A DNA stretch of 64,000 nucleotides from Diphasiastrum complanatum (taxonomy: Eukaryota; Streptophyta; Lycopodiopsida; Lycopodiales; Lycopodiaceae): assembly GCA_029204225.1 (NCBI GenBank), contig CM055113.1, positions 10,068,364-10,132,363 of the forward strand. Direction: 5' to 3'. Every line of letters starts with the position of its first letter. The first letter of the stretch is position 1. The notes beneath the pieces were generated by a model that was given only the letters and a program-made list of their open reading frames with translations, was not told the DNA's origin and made no database searches. Of the stretch, positions 9,967 to 22,500 are shown piece by piece. The position numbers and the translations under genes are program-made.

Positions 9967-10539
9967 GTCAATCCCGATGAGTGCCTGGTTGCAGCGGCAG
10001 ATCATGAGCCAGAGGTTGATTCGGACGATGCTGTTCGGCGTGCTCTGCGGGGTGAGCCCGAGGATGATGCCGATGCCGATGAGACCACCACCCTCCCTGC
10101 TGACGTTCCATTGCCCTCCTCTGACGATGAGCCCACATATGATTCAGACAAGACGATCGACCTAGCAGGGGATTGTCCACGTGCCCCACCCAGTACCCCC
10201 GCATCACGCCCCCTTTCAGATGATGGCTGGTCAGAGTTTGCGAGGGAGACAGAGGCTGTTGCCCAGAGACAGATAGCGCAGAGACGACTCAGAGCATCAC
10301 AGGCAGGCAGTTCCTCCCAGAGACCCCCACGTGGCAGAGGGAGACCCCCAGGCAGGAGTGTACCACAAAGGGTTCCTTCTGGCAGACCCAGAGGCAGGCC
10401 AGCCAAGAGGGGATGCACCGATGATTTTTCTGGTCGTCTCTTGGCAGGCGTTGGCCCAGACCTAGAGGAGTCCCAGATGCCTCCAGACTTCGAGCCCGAC
10501 TTTGTGTTTGACACCCCTGCAGATGCATCTGGCACGTAG
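9967..10539 (+). CDS. BED/DUF659 gene, exon 6 (acidic, AT-hook tail)
   Basis: An open 190-codon terminal exon after GTGCAG. The first half is acidic (EPEVDSDDAVRRAL, EPEDDADADE). The middle has RGRGRPPGR and GRPRGRPAKRG, resembling AT-hooks that bind the minor groove. It ends at TAG 10537-10539. Similar acidic plus AT-hook tails are common in plant hAT-like proteins. It is fully open, unlike the exons upstream. Confidence 0.75.
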   Translation, partial: VNPDECLVAAADHEPEVDSDDAVRRALRGEPEDDADADETTTLPADVPLPSSDDEPTYDSDKTIDLAGDCPRAPPSTPASRPLSDDGWSEFARETEAVAQRQIAQRRLRASQAGSSSQRPPRGRGRPPGRSVPQRVPSGRPRGRPAKRGCTDDFSGRLLAGVGPDLEESQMPPDFEPDFVFDTPADASGT

Positions 10540-10731
10540 AGGGATGATTTGTTCAGCGCAGACTTGTAGATACTGATACACATTTTAGCATCATGTACAA
10601 TGGCATCAGATGAGATGTTTATATTTTTTTACAGTCTATTTGTGTCATGGCTAATTTATCGTGGTTGCTTACAAATGGTTAGCGCTGTGAAGTTTGAATG
10701 GTTAGTCAAAAATGGTTTGCTCCGTGCAAGA

Positions 10732-10734
<3 letters not shown>

Positions 10735-10808
<74 letters not shown>
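10735..10808. repeat. (GA)n microsatellite
   Basis: A pure GA tract about 200 bp beyond the BED/DUF659 stop codon, on the same strand as the GA tract at 638-724, so the gene lies between two GA arrays. Confidence 0.97.
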
Positions 10809-10810
<2 letters not shown>

Positions 10811-12049
10811 AGCACATCTGCATCTCATTCAAAACATATGCATCCTGTTCAACCATTTAACATAAGATCCTAAACCTGACACCTCAACAAATGGCACAGT
10901 TAACACAACACCCCAAACCCTAACAAATCACCCTAAACTCACAACCCCACAGCCATAACCATCAAAACAAGCCACAAGCATAATCATCATCCATAAACAT
11001 CATCAACCCCACTCACGTCCTCATTGTGTCGTAGGCATTGCACCACAGGTATGTGCAGATTCAACATCAAAGCTGCACTTTCGCAGCATACACTTAGACC
11101 TGCGTAGAATGTATCAATGGTCCAGGTATACAGGCGCGAGGTTTCGTGGAGCAGGTACGTACTCAAGGGACCGAGCCTGGCTCGATTCGGGTGTCGTCCG
11201 GTCAAAATGGCCGTTCGACGAGACAGAGACGCAATAAGGTCACGTGAAATGGACTACTTTTGCAGCTCTCTGTCCGACGGCCCAGTTTTTCCAAACAGGC
11301 TTCGTTTCGGGTGCCGTCCATTTCGGCCAACCGACAACCTCGCCAGGAACCTGTGGGAACAGACAGGACGAGGAACGGACGGACGGCCTGTAGTGAATGA
11401 AACAGTTTTGCATGAGTAATCAGTAAGCCGTATAAGTTCGACCGGGGGGAAACCGATCACATCATACAAGACACAGTACTGTGTAGAATCGTGAGGACAG
11501 AGGTAGCTATACCTCTTGCAGGATGGTCGGTCATATGGTCCCCTGTAGTGAATGGCATAGTTCTGTTGACCATTCACTCTACTGGTGTCCATTAACTTCT
11601 GGAGTTCAAAATTGTGAACAACAGTTTTTCCACAGTTGTTTTCATCAAGCCATGGAATTGAGGCGCACACCACACAAGCCCATCAAAGCGCGCAAAAGTG
11701 TGGACCTATCGTATGCTTTAGGGCCAACGGCTAGCAAACAAACGACAAAAAGAAGGACATCAAATACACTGTTGAGCAAGATTCTTCTGATGATGAAGAG
11801 TACAACCCTTCAGTTAGCCAGGAAGAAAGTTCGATGTCTTCCACAACTGGCGAGTGCGACAGATGTACTGAAGCTGCTTGGTTACCGACGGGGATGGTGT
11901 AAATGAAAGCCAATTAGAGCGGGTTTTTCAATATGTACAGAGTTTAGGGTTCAATTATGCTGGCTTTATACTGTTTTATGATTTAGGTTTTGGTTTCACC
12001 GCCCGTTTCCTGAACTCGGACACCCAATGAAGCAGTATATGCCAGGCAA
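10809..12049. other. Unclassified 1.2-kb stretch
   Basis: No supported gene. It holds AAACCCTAA-like words near 10915, two GC-richer segments near 11170-11210 and 11270-11340 that both contain TTCGGGTG(C/T)CGTC, and an acidic frame near 11740-11900 ending TGMV-stop that may be an old exon end. These may be tail parts of the upstream transposon. Confidence 0.4.
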
Positions 12050-12478
12050 TGTTCACTACCCTTCCATCTGGACATTTGGCCAGGAAGCCTTGCAAGAAAG
12101 CAATGGTCAACAATGTCTTTCCAATGCATGCAGACGAAAGGAGTGGTTGCGTCGCCCTTACGTACTCCCGGATTTTGCCACGCCATTAATTGCTCCGTTT
12201 TCGACTCCATGCCAAACGTTTTTTCGTGAGCCTTCAGAGACAGCACCCATTGGTTTTTGATCAGTGGATCAGAAACCACTGGGTGCTGTCTCTGTCGGCT
12301 CACCAAAAACGTTTCACGTGGAGTCGAAAACAGAGCAATTGGTGATGTGGCAAGATTCGGGAACACATACTGGCGTCAAAATCACTTCGACCATCTCCAT
12401 GTACTGGAAGGACATTGTTGACCATTGCTTACTTACAAAGCGTCCTGGCCAAACATCCAGATGAAAGGGTAAGTAACA
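12050..12478. repeat. Long foldback (inverted repeat), arms about 213 bp, 4-base loop
   Basis: The left arm (12050-12262) and the right arm (12267-12478) are reverse complements along almost their whole length with scattered mismatches (roughly four of five bases pair by eye). The centre is GATC-AGTG-GATC, flanked by AGAGACAGCACCCA and TGGGTGCTGTCTCT. An RNA of either strand would form one long hairpin, as in foldback elements or hairpin small-RNA loci. No ORF crosses it convincingly. Confidence 0.9.
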
Positions 12479-14613
12479 TAACTGCATGAGAAGGAAAAGT
12501 CTTATAATCATAATGTAAGCAAGTCGTATGGTTATAAAATCAAGTGATTGAAACTTGTCAATGAGCTTAGTTTGTCCAATACTTGTAATAATGCCTCATG
12601 TAGTAAGGGACAAAACAATAAAAGATAAAGTGCATACTAGTGTAGGATAGTAATTGTTGTAAAGCTACCTTTACAAGCTTTACTTCCGGCGCCAGCAGCG
12701 CCTCTCCTGCTCCCGGCGCCACTGTGACCAGAATCCAACCGACGCCAAGTTCCTATGGCTGAAAATCTTTGATCGGTTCTAGCGAAGTCCAGAGAGCTCA
12801 GATCGATGTGCAATCACCTCACACGAGGCATGATTAAAGGAAGCCTGGGGATCAATAAAATCTAGAGAGAGAAAATGACTTTCTAGAGAGAGAAAAACGT
12901 GCTTTACCAGCCTAGGTAGAGTGCTTGGTATGAGGGGGGGTGCCGAATCCCACCAATACTATAGAGGAGTGCGGGTTGCGACTCAGGGCGAGCTCCAATC
13001 AAGTCTCAGCCTCCCTTGCTGGAATGTTGTCATGGCTCTCGCCTTGGCATGCTAGCGCCCCGGAGACTAGGGTCGGTCACACACTTGAAATGTAACCTTC
13101 TCAGATTTATCAATAAAGTGGGATTTTCCTCAAACTGACTCTGATTACCTTCTGGGTTTCAGTGTTTCGGTAAAAGCGCCAGTTGTAAGGCCGCTTCAAA
13201 ATTTTTAAGTTGGCACATAGCTGAGGGTCGTATCCCGGGACGCCAACGGTATGTCGTCGGGACCATTCGGTCCGTGGCGCCAGCGGTATGCTGTCGGGAC
13301 CATTTGGGTCCAGGAACTAGTTGTCTCCATATCTGTTGCGGCTTGTGGTTCTGAGTGTTCCTTGCATGAACGTGAATGGGTTAAGCTCTTGGGGAACGGG
13401 CTCTAACCTGTCGGCTGAGTTGGATGGCTTGCTTGGGTGGAAGTTACCCGTTTATGGCTGTCCAGTCTGGCGTGGCGCCAGGTTGGCTTCCAGCGCTCGT
13501 GACGAAGCTTTCAGTTTGATGTAAGTCAGACCGCTTGCTTGGAATGGATGCTACTTGTTTGTAACGAAGCTTCGAGTTGGTCAAGTTTGATGTATGTCGG
13601 GCGGCTTGCTTGGAGGGAAGTCACCCACATCGGGACCCTTGATCTGGCATGGCGTCAGGTTGGATCTTAATGTTAGTTTTCGGAACTTCAAGTTGGTTAA
13701 GTCTGATCGTTGTTGGCGAGTTGGCTGCTTGTATGTCAAGTGGGTTTGGATGGCAAGAGTTGAAGGCTGGGAAGCTAAGTCGTGGTTCCCGGCTCCCTTT
13801 GGGATGCCTGCGCTACAGTAATATCAGGTGTAACTTTGACACATTGAAAAACCAGTATTGATGGCAAAATGTTACTAGGCAAATCTAGCCAAGTATGGTT
13901 GGATATTTGAGAGGAATTCTGATTCCTCTCCAACACAAGAGTGGTGTGTGTGTGTTTGTACCTAACAAATCTAAACAAAACTGAACATAATCGCCACAAT
14001 ACAACACATACGAATCTTAAAGTCAATCGAATTCGTATAGTGTCATCATAGTCAGCAGACAACCGTATTTTCTCAAGGATGATGCCATCAAATATGTCCT
14101 AAGATAATCTCAATAGCATCCTAGAACCGAGATAAACACTCAGGATATAATAATAGTTTTTCCCAGCCAAATTCCGAACTAGTTCACAATACTAGCCAAA
14201 GTTTACACCAGTCTAGCAGTGACATAACTACCTGAGAAGCATTTCTCAAGTCTTACAACCATAATGTAGGAGGCTGTATGGTTAAAAAATCAGATACTTG
14301 AAACTTGTCAATGAAATTACCTTGTCCAATACACATTATAATTACTAGTGTAGTAACGGACACAATAATGAAAGACAAAGTACAAACCCATGTAAGATAG
14401 TAATGTCAATAGTACCTGAAAACCCAATATTGTTGGTGACATGTTACAAGGCAAATCTAGCCAAGTATGGTTGGATTTTTTAGGGGAATCCTCTCCAACA
14501 CATGAGTGGTGTGTGTGTTTTTGAACCTAACAAATCTAAACAAAACTGTACATTATCACCACAATACCAAGCCTACGAATCTTAAAGTATATCAAATTCG
14601 TATAGAGTCATTA
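12473..14613. repeat. Direct duplication of about 400 bp, first copy interrupted
   Basis: Copy A is 12473-12654 plus 13818-14046. Copy B is 14218-14613. Both share the words CATAATGTA, TTGAAACTTGTCAATGA, GGCAAATCTAGCCAAGTATG and AATTCGTATAG in the same order. Copy A is split by the 1163-bp insertion described separately, so the duplication is older than that insertion. Confidence 0.85.
12655..13817. mobile_element. 1163-bp TG...CA insertion, probable solo LTR
   Basis: Starts TGTTGTAAAGC, ends CGCTACA, and is flanked by the 5-bp duplication GTAAT (12650-12654 and 13818-13822). It exactly interrupts the copy of a local duplication. It contains CAATAAAGTGGG (poly-A-signal-like) near 13110 and several degenerate repeats such as GTCGGGACCATT. 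No gag-pol reading frame is present. The ends and TSD size fit a solo LTR left by recombination; a short non-coding LTR element is the alternative. Strand is not certain. Confidence 0.75.
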
Positions 14614-16328
14614 CAATCAAAGATATCATATTGACCAAACCTTACAACCAGCAAAAGCTCCGAGTTGAGGAGAATATGCTCACCTGCATCCATCCACAAC
14701 AACAACCGTGTTAGAACAGGGACATTATTGTGGGGAGTACAGGTGTCTACACATATTCTCAGTTGTTATCCATGTCTCAACAAGTAGTCATTGCCAAGTT
14801 AGGTGACTCTAATTTTGTTCATATCATGAGTAAAAAGTCAGACATTGTTTCAGCTTTACTTAAAGTTACAAAATTATAGGGTTAACAATGTATAATCAGT
14901 GCTTGAAAGTCAACAATTACATAAGTACGACTAAAGTAGACAATTACATCCAGACTAGTTTTAAAGTAGAGTTAAAAACTATCTGCCATTACCCTTTTCA
15001 GAATGCTTATCGGAACACCATCCCTTATTCCTAATTAACAACTTAGAGAAATATTTATTGCACTGTCCATTTCAAATTGTCAGGGCATTACCGTCCACAA
15101 ATAAGTATATATAGACTTTAACAGACAGGTCCAATCCAAGTCATATAACTAAACGCATCATACCATTTATATTAGAAATAGTCGAAGTGTAACCAAAGGT
15201 TTAAACAAAAAGCAGTAAACTTCAAAGGAAACCTCGTTAATGAAAGTTAAGCATCAACGAGTAGTAAATTCATGATCATTAATTATATGGCACTTCAACT
15301 CTTCATACTCGTTAGTAGTGACAACCATATTGAGGGGATTAGAAGATTGTTCACACGAATTTTTTCATTGTTAACATTATGAATCTTGTACGAAGTCTGA
15401 TCAAAAGAACTCAAGACAGTTCGTTCATTGTGATCATAGTGTCCGAAACAAGCAAGTAAATCATGAGAGCATTTCTTAATTAGATGTGTGTGTGTGTGTT
15501 GTGTGTGTTGTTTCATGATGATTTGACATCACTTTCAGGTTTACTGTTTAAAAGTTCAAACCATAAAAGTATACATAATACAAGTGTCAGGTAACACATA
15601 TCGGGTAAACTTTAAACGGTTAATCATTAAAATATGGAATCTGGATCTCTAATGCTTATAATTCAATCATGATACAAAAAAAATTGAGTTCTGAAACCCT
15701 AAAACTGTTTGCCTATTCGAAAACCCTAGGACCAATTTGAAAAGGTCGAATAGAGGCCGATTCGGCCCGATTCCAATTCGACCAATTCTGAATAGGAAGG
15801 AAACTCTTGTTTTAAACACCTTAGTAATAACTAACTACTATGGATAATGGCAGTAACTACTAACTAAGCCCTTAGGAATGCACATTCATGATTGCACAAT
15901 GTCAAGAATCTAATCATCTCACAATGCACAAAAAACCCAAAATACTTCTAAACCCTCACAATGAATCCAGGGCAAATATTTTTCCAGAACCACCTGAAGG
16001 TTTACAATCACTACATGCATCTTGGAAACTCACAATCATCAAATGACAAGACTCGTTTTTGAGTTATCAAGATTCTAACAAAGCCTTCTCTTGAGAATTT
16101 TGTTCCTCAATGAGGTTAGACTGTAACAAAGCAGTGTTGTGTGTCTTTTCTTTGTACATACTTTTTGCCACACGTTGTTGTTGGCTTTAGAAATCTGGAC
16201 GCGAGATCATTTTATGCTACCATCCATTGAAGAAAAACAAGAAGTTACGTGATCCAAGTGTCTAGTTTGACATATGTCATTTTTGCAGTGGGTTCTAGAT
16301 GAGATTGAATGTTTTTGATGTGTTTCAG
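14614..16328. other. Unclassified stretch upstream of the first recognised BRO1 exon
   Basis: AT-rich, with no convincing coding region. A TG run lies near 15485-15510. The missing N-terminal exon(s) of the BRO1 gene could lie here or farther upstream, but none was recognised. Confidence 0.4.
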
Positions 16329-16403
16329 GTGGGCCAAGTTTGACAGAGCTTCGACTTGCTTTGGAAGAATACTTATCTATATTACAAGAATTTCTGAGAG
16401 AAG
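16329..16403 (+). CDS. BRO1-like gene, first recognised exon
   Basis: After TTTCAG it reads GPSLTELRLALEEYLSILQE, matching the early helical part of plant BRO1-like proteins. It ends before GTTATT, a weak donor. It begins with two bases of a split Gly codon, so an upstream exon must exist. Confidence 0.7.
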
Positions 16404-16521
16404 GTTATTCCTCTATTTTTATGTTGTATTCTAATGTTGCAGTTATCTTGAATGAACTTATAAATATCCTATCTCTTTTGATAAAAACTTTGGTGGTTGT
16501 TTAGAAAGTTTGTGGACAATG

Positions 16522-16598
<77 letters not shown>

Positions 16599-19500
16599 AC
16601 ATAGTCGCCTATTGGCTTTGTGATTGTTTCCATACCATGGGTGAAGTGCAGAGGCACCCAATGTTCTTGAAGTCCATCCCTTGTGGTGCCAATATCAGCA
16701 AGGATATGATTAAAGTCTAGATCATAAATGATCGTGAAGTAATGGCTTGATAAAGCTAGGTTCTGAGTTCGGGATTTATTTGGACATGAGAAGTAGCTGT
16801 GGGGTGATAAGTTGAGTTTGAGTTTTAAGCCTACTATGTAGTTGCTCCTATACTCCTTGTAGATCTTATAGCTGCCATTTTTGCACCATAAACTCGTAAA
16901 TGACATATTTGTGGTTCTTCAACAAAGTTGGTGCTGCCTATGATGGTGAGGGTATGCTTTAGTCTTCCATTTTTTTTCCTCTCAAACTTTTGTGCCATTC
17001 ACTATAGAGCTTTTTCACAGGTGTCTTTAACCCAAAATTGGATGGAGATCTTTGAGACAAATGTTGTCATCACTTTTTATCATAAGTCAGTTTATATGTC
17101 CCAGAGGTGAAAGATCAATATAAGGGCTATCTTTTCCTTGCCACTGCCATTATATGAATAATGGAATTTTATGATAGCAGTTTGGAACTTCATTGATTTA
17201 GTTGCTAGTAGGATAGGGTCCACATCCATTATCTCTAGACTCTTGCATATATGTATTGAGATCATGAGTACTGAACTTGTAAATCTAGCTATCTTTAATG
17301 CTTATATCAGATAGAATCTAAAACTGACAACCCTTTGAACCTCTGTGGCAGAAAGCCTGAAGTCATTAGGTTATTATTCGACTACCAGTGTTAGAGATAG
17401 AGAACAATTAGTACTGACTTTACAATAAATTATTTTTGAGGTGTGGGGCATTTTGCAGTAATTGTCCTGCTCTCTGAAATAAGTATCAGTATATTGATCC
17501 TATTAAAATATTATCTCATACGTAAATGTTTTTTGCAAAGATTGAAGTCTAAGCCTGAGTTGTTTTGGGGGTGGCTTGTAGATTGACATTTTAAATTGGA
17601 TGTGTTTGATGCACAGGTTTCCATTTAAGTGACATAGCTGAGTTCTCTTGGTCTAATCAAGAAGATGAAATTAAGGTGATTTTTTGTATTAATGTTTTTG
17701 ATTAATAAAGATCTCAAAAGACTGACATGTAGTTGATTTGCATTTTATTTACAGACTTAATGTTTAAAAACAGAGATGCACCTTATGTGACCGCAGGAAA
17801 CCACATTGCGAAGTGCACACTATGAGTTGCTTTCTGTACTGCATCTACTAGGAATGCTTTTTTTAATCGAAGCAAATATAGCACTTACACCAAAGCCTTC
17901 TGCAGATGGCTCTCAATCTAAAATTTTTGAAGGTTGGTGTTTTTTCACTTTATTAATAGCCATTGCTGTGCTTTGTTTATTGTAGAAGTCTTGTAGTTTT
18001 CTTGCCACTTCAAAATTAACCCATTCAGTTTGTGAGATTTTTACTAATATATAAGTCTAAAAAGAAATTCAGTGACTGAGCAATTAAAGGAAGGAGCTAA
18101 GGCTGAACTTTTTGCAAATATACCATCATGTGAATGATACCAGTGACTCCAAGAAGAATCTGTTTCAGAAAACAGTGTTGTGAAATATATCATGTAACAG
18201 AAAGTTCAACTCTATTTTGTGCTCAGTGGAAAACTTCTATGCAGGTGCCAGTTACCAGATTATAAGTTCCACAGTCTTGGCTAAATTATATAATGACCTT
18301 GCCTTCTGGAGGCTCAATAGGTCAAACAATGTCTTGAGTAAAACCACATATTGGCTTTCTCAGAAGCTTGTCATTTGAAAAGCCATTTTAGATCCCTTAA
18401 CAAAACCCTGGAATGAGACTAGCGAGCCAAATGGTGATAACTCAAATATAAGCCATGCCAACCTTCCGCGATAGATGTGTGGCCTGAGAATAACAGCACA
18501 TATGATATCCCTTCTCATAATGCTCTCTAGATGATGGAGGAGCTCTGCTCCTACTTGCCTCAGTCTCCCCATATCTCATGATTCTTTGTATATAGATAAT
18601 TGACTGGAAGTAGCCTCTCTAGGAATGAGAGGCATAGAAGACTTGTTTTAGATAATATGATGTGGAACATAGTTCTCATCACATACATGAAGACATGGAA
18701 ACTCGTAAACATGAGAAGCTGGCCCAATCAGTTTTCGTAAAACCAATGCACCATGCCTTTATTGCATATACAGTAGTGGGAGAAACAAAAGTGCCAAAGA
18801 GATGGCAATTACTCTGCACATCCTGAATGTTTCTTGAAACAGCGCTGCTCTAATGAAACTATCTGCAATGACTTGTTGTCTAGCACAAAAGTCCGTCTTT
18901 TCATGGATGATCTCAATGTATTGAAGACCATAATCTTGGTCTTCTTCACATTGACCTCCAGTCTTCTTGCGAAGTAGTAAGAGTGAAGAGTCTCTATATG
19001 CCATTGTAACCCTTCTTGAGATGTAGAGACCAGAATAATGTTGTCCACACAAGTAATATGAATATCAATACATCCCCCAGAATGCAACCTTAACCATCTC
19101 AAGTAGTAGCCATCTATGACTCGTCTACGTAGAGGCCAAACAAAGCAGGAGAGAACGGGCACCCCTGCTTCAATATCCCCACATGAGATCTAAAGCATCC
19201 AATACCAATAAATGGGACCATTAAAGAGTACTATCTCCAATCCCAATATCATCGTGTACATTGCTATGACTACTAGAAAGTGTAGCTCCCTCAACCTGTT
19301 GCCGTGAATATAGGCAAAGACTTGTTTGACTTCAACAAAATAGCATATTGGAATGTCTCACTGCCTCTATGAGTGTCCTAAGAGTGACGATGTGGATTGT
19401 AGTGCATGTTGTGCCTTGAAAGCAGCTTAACCCCATAGCATGTAGTTGTTTGGATTTTGCCTCTCTATTGATTGCAATCTTTGAAATTGTTCTGTAGAGC

Positions 19501-22500
19501 TTGGCCAAGATATGCCCAATCTTGATAGTTATTTTTTGGCTTCATGAGGTCACTAGATTTTGTGGATGGGATGGATGATGTTTGGTGCACCAAGAAGAAG
19601 GGAAACGAGAGATGACATTGGTGTCAAGGATAGTAGCCAAGACCGGTGAGACAATGTCTACAATGTGAATAAGAAGCTCTGAGCTAAGAAGCTTAGTGTC
19701 ATGGGCATGAATACATCTCAGCTGCTCATAGTTTCCTGAATTCAATGTTTTGAGAGTTAAACTTTGTTCAAAATTTCCATTTCAAAATAGTCCCTTTCTA
19801 GAAGGTGAAATGGACTTCAATTGAGTGTTGGAAAAGTGATTTCCGGGCCTTGAGCCCTAGTTTACCGTGACCAATATCTTGATAGTTATGGACTTGTCTT
19901 TGATTCCCCCTACTATTACATTTATCTGTGGCTTTTATTGTTGACCATGGGCCCTTTTATTCATGTATAGGCAGGCCTAAAGGCCTTTTTTATGCATTCA
20001 TATTTAGGGCTAGCCAAAGGCCCTATTTTTAATAGTTAAGTATCTGGTGGGGGCCCTTTAGAAGGGTGCACTATTTTCCCGCCAAATCCTACCTCCCTCC
20101 ATTCTTGAATTCTACTTTTAGGGTTCCTCAAGGGAGTATAAATAGGCCTTATGTACATTCATTTTCTAGTTTTTCCATTTGGTATTGCTTGGGCTCTTTG
20201 CGGGAGAACTCTTCCTCTGGCTATTGCTTGCAAGGCTTTAGCCATCGATGACATGTGATGCTCTTTTGCTAGAATGTCTCATGTATTGATAGTTAACGCT
20301 TCATTTAACCTAAAATTCGTGAATTAGTTCATACCTTGGTACTAAAGCACTTTCCTGGGAATGCTACTTTTCCGAGGTGGTTTTTCTTCTCCAAGAGGCC
20401 ATGTGTAAAAATCGATTTGTCATATTGCATTTTCAAACCTATCGACGGACTGTTAGAACTGTTCTCCATATTTTGTTGGCTGTTCTTTGCACTATCTTGC
20501 ATGCCTTGACCAATCCTGTTTCTTGAAACCAAAAGAGGTATTCAAAACGTGCTTTGCATCTTGTTAATCATCCTTGGAGTTAGGTATACCTATCACCCTT
20601 ATGTGAATAGCTTTGCTTTATCTTAACTTCTCTTTGGATGACGGAGCTGAAATAACTTTGGCCATAGGCTGTTTTGTATTTTGGGAGATACTTGTCACCA
20701 TTGTTGCCCAAGACTTTGTTTCCTCTTAATGTTGTTCTGATTTGCTCTACAAGGCAAGAATATTTTCCAAAGCATCCATTGATGGGAGTTCCTAATTCTC
20801 TTTCCATGGTTTAGCAACCTCTTTCGAAGAGCTTTGATCTCTTCTTTCCTTTCAATGTTTTGGCATGTTGGTCTTGTGCCTCTCTCATTCTCTTTTCATC
20901 TTCGCCAATAAGGTCTAGGATTTGCTTTGGGAGTGGTTCTAACATTTCACCAAAGTTATGTAGCAAGGACTAGTAGTAGAGGAGTAAATGTCTCCCATCA
21001 TTATGGGCCAAGGCAAACTGTAGTGTAGAAATCTAGGAAAAGAAGAGGTCATAAGGCTGGACGATCATTGAAAGAGCAGCAGAGGGAGAAACATGCTGGG
21101 AGAAGAAAGGGGTGTGTGATATGAGGCTCGAATTAATGAGACCCCTTCGACAATCTCATCGGTCCATGCACTACGCCTATCGAATTCGAATTAGAATGAT
21201 GAGTCGAACGACTGGGCTGATTCTACTCGATTCTAACTTCGAAGTTGTTAGAATCAATAGGATCGATTACGTAGGCAAAGGCAAAGTCTTACGACTATTT
21301 AGTTGTGAAAATAAAGTCAGACAGATCAAACAAAACTCTAAGAGACTATCAGACAGAATGCTAAAGAAAGCATATCATACACAATGACATTATCGTGAAC
21401 GCAATAAGACAATTAAATGATTCAAAAAGTAGAGAAAACAAGTTAGGTGATGTCAAGCCCTCCCTGAACTTCTAATCGGGCACTGATTGCCACAAATTTT
21501 AAACCTATTTGATTCCCTGTAAGCACATAGCATCAACACTAACACACAGTGGAGCTGGCTGCATCGTCTCCTCCCAGACTTTGCTGCACAGATCACGATG
21601 AGGAATGCCTCTCTCTAGGCTCTCTTATCTATGACCCTCAAGCACTCCTTAACCCTGACCCTTCTTATCGTCGACACATGGGCAATTCCATGCAGAGTCA
21701 ACGCTCGCCACTCGGCAGTACTCTGACACATAGGCAAGCACGTAGGTCGACATGTGTCAGTCATTCACTGGGCCAAGTGTTCCGGTGAGCATATGACACG
21801 TGTTCTGTTTGACCGGTCAACCCTAACATGTGTCACTCAGTCACTAGACCAAATGTCCTAGTGAGCATATGACAAGTGTCAGTTGACCAGTCAACCCTCT
21901 CCTACAAAATAGGTGGTCAATTCAGCCACTCCTAATTAATGACCCAATACCCTATACCCAAGCTCAGCATGCGACTCAGAGGCATAGTAACATAGATAAC
22001 CATTTTATTTACATTTCTTTTACAAGCGTCACCACAAGCCGGCGGTGACTTAGCCATGTACAAATCTCACCACAGGCCGGTGACTTAGCCATTTCACTTT
22101 CTTACAAAAGTACACTTGTAAGTAAAAACAATAAACAACTGAGACAGGGAGTAAAAGTTGTAACAGGTGATGTGGAGAGCACAAGACAATTGCGGTAGTA
22201 ACCGCATGCTTGAAACTAACTTTTGGTTCTGTAATGGCTACGACGATTCAAAGATCCTTCGATAGCTTATCTGATCCTCTGTCTGAATCTAATCGATGTG
22301 AAAATGTGTATGCTTGATTGCTTGGTTATCTGAAGGCGGCGGTCACAAGTGTCGCTGTCCCGGTAGGCAGCAGTCGTGGCTGTCACTATCCGAACAAGTG
22401 GTGACTGTAGTTGTTGTCATTGTCATAGCAGTTGCACAGTATTAGGAACAGCTAGTATAGGTGACTAGCTATATTTTGAATGGTACCACATCAGCAGCCG

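Larger units (their letters stand above)
999..10539 (+). pseudogene. Whole BED/DUF659/hAT-dimerisation gene, broken
   Basis: Six exons can be followed: 999-2200, 2291-2441 joined to 8866-9045, 9157-9366, 9456-9588, 9677-9860 and 9967-10539, all with GT-AG borders. Domain order is BED finger, DUF659, hAT C-terminal dimerisation region, then an acidic AT-hook tail, typical of plant hAT-like transposases. The gene cannot make the full protein. The exon 1/exon 2 junction is out of phase. A 1-base frameshift occurs near 2370. A 6.4-kb gypsy element sits in exon 2. Exon 5 has a frameshift near 9741 and a TAG at 9780-9782. The second catalytic Asp region is missing from exon 1. It was probably an autonomous transposon gene, or a domesticated relative, that has decayed. 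No matching terminal inverted repeats were recognised at the far end. Confidence 0.8.

Noticed and set aside
11523-11906. Plus-strand 127-codon frame
   Set aside because: No recognisable domain; composition suggests chance. The acidic frame overlapping its end is only a hint of an exon.
12655-13817. Host gene with GTCGGGACC repeats
   Set aside because: TG...CA ends and the GTAAT duplication show it is an inserted element.
14614-16328. N-terminal exon of the BRO1-like gene
   Set aside because: Searched for an MG-type start and the conserved N-terminal blocks followed by a donor in the right phase; none convincing.
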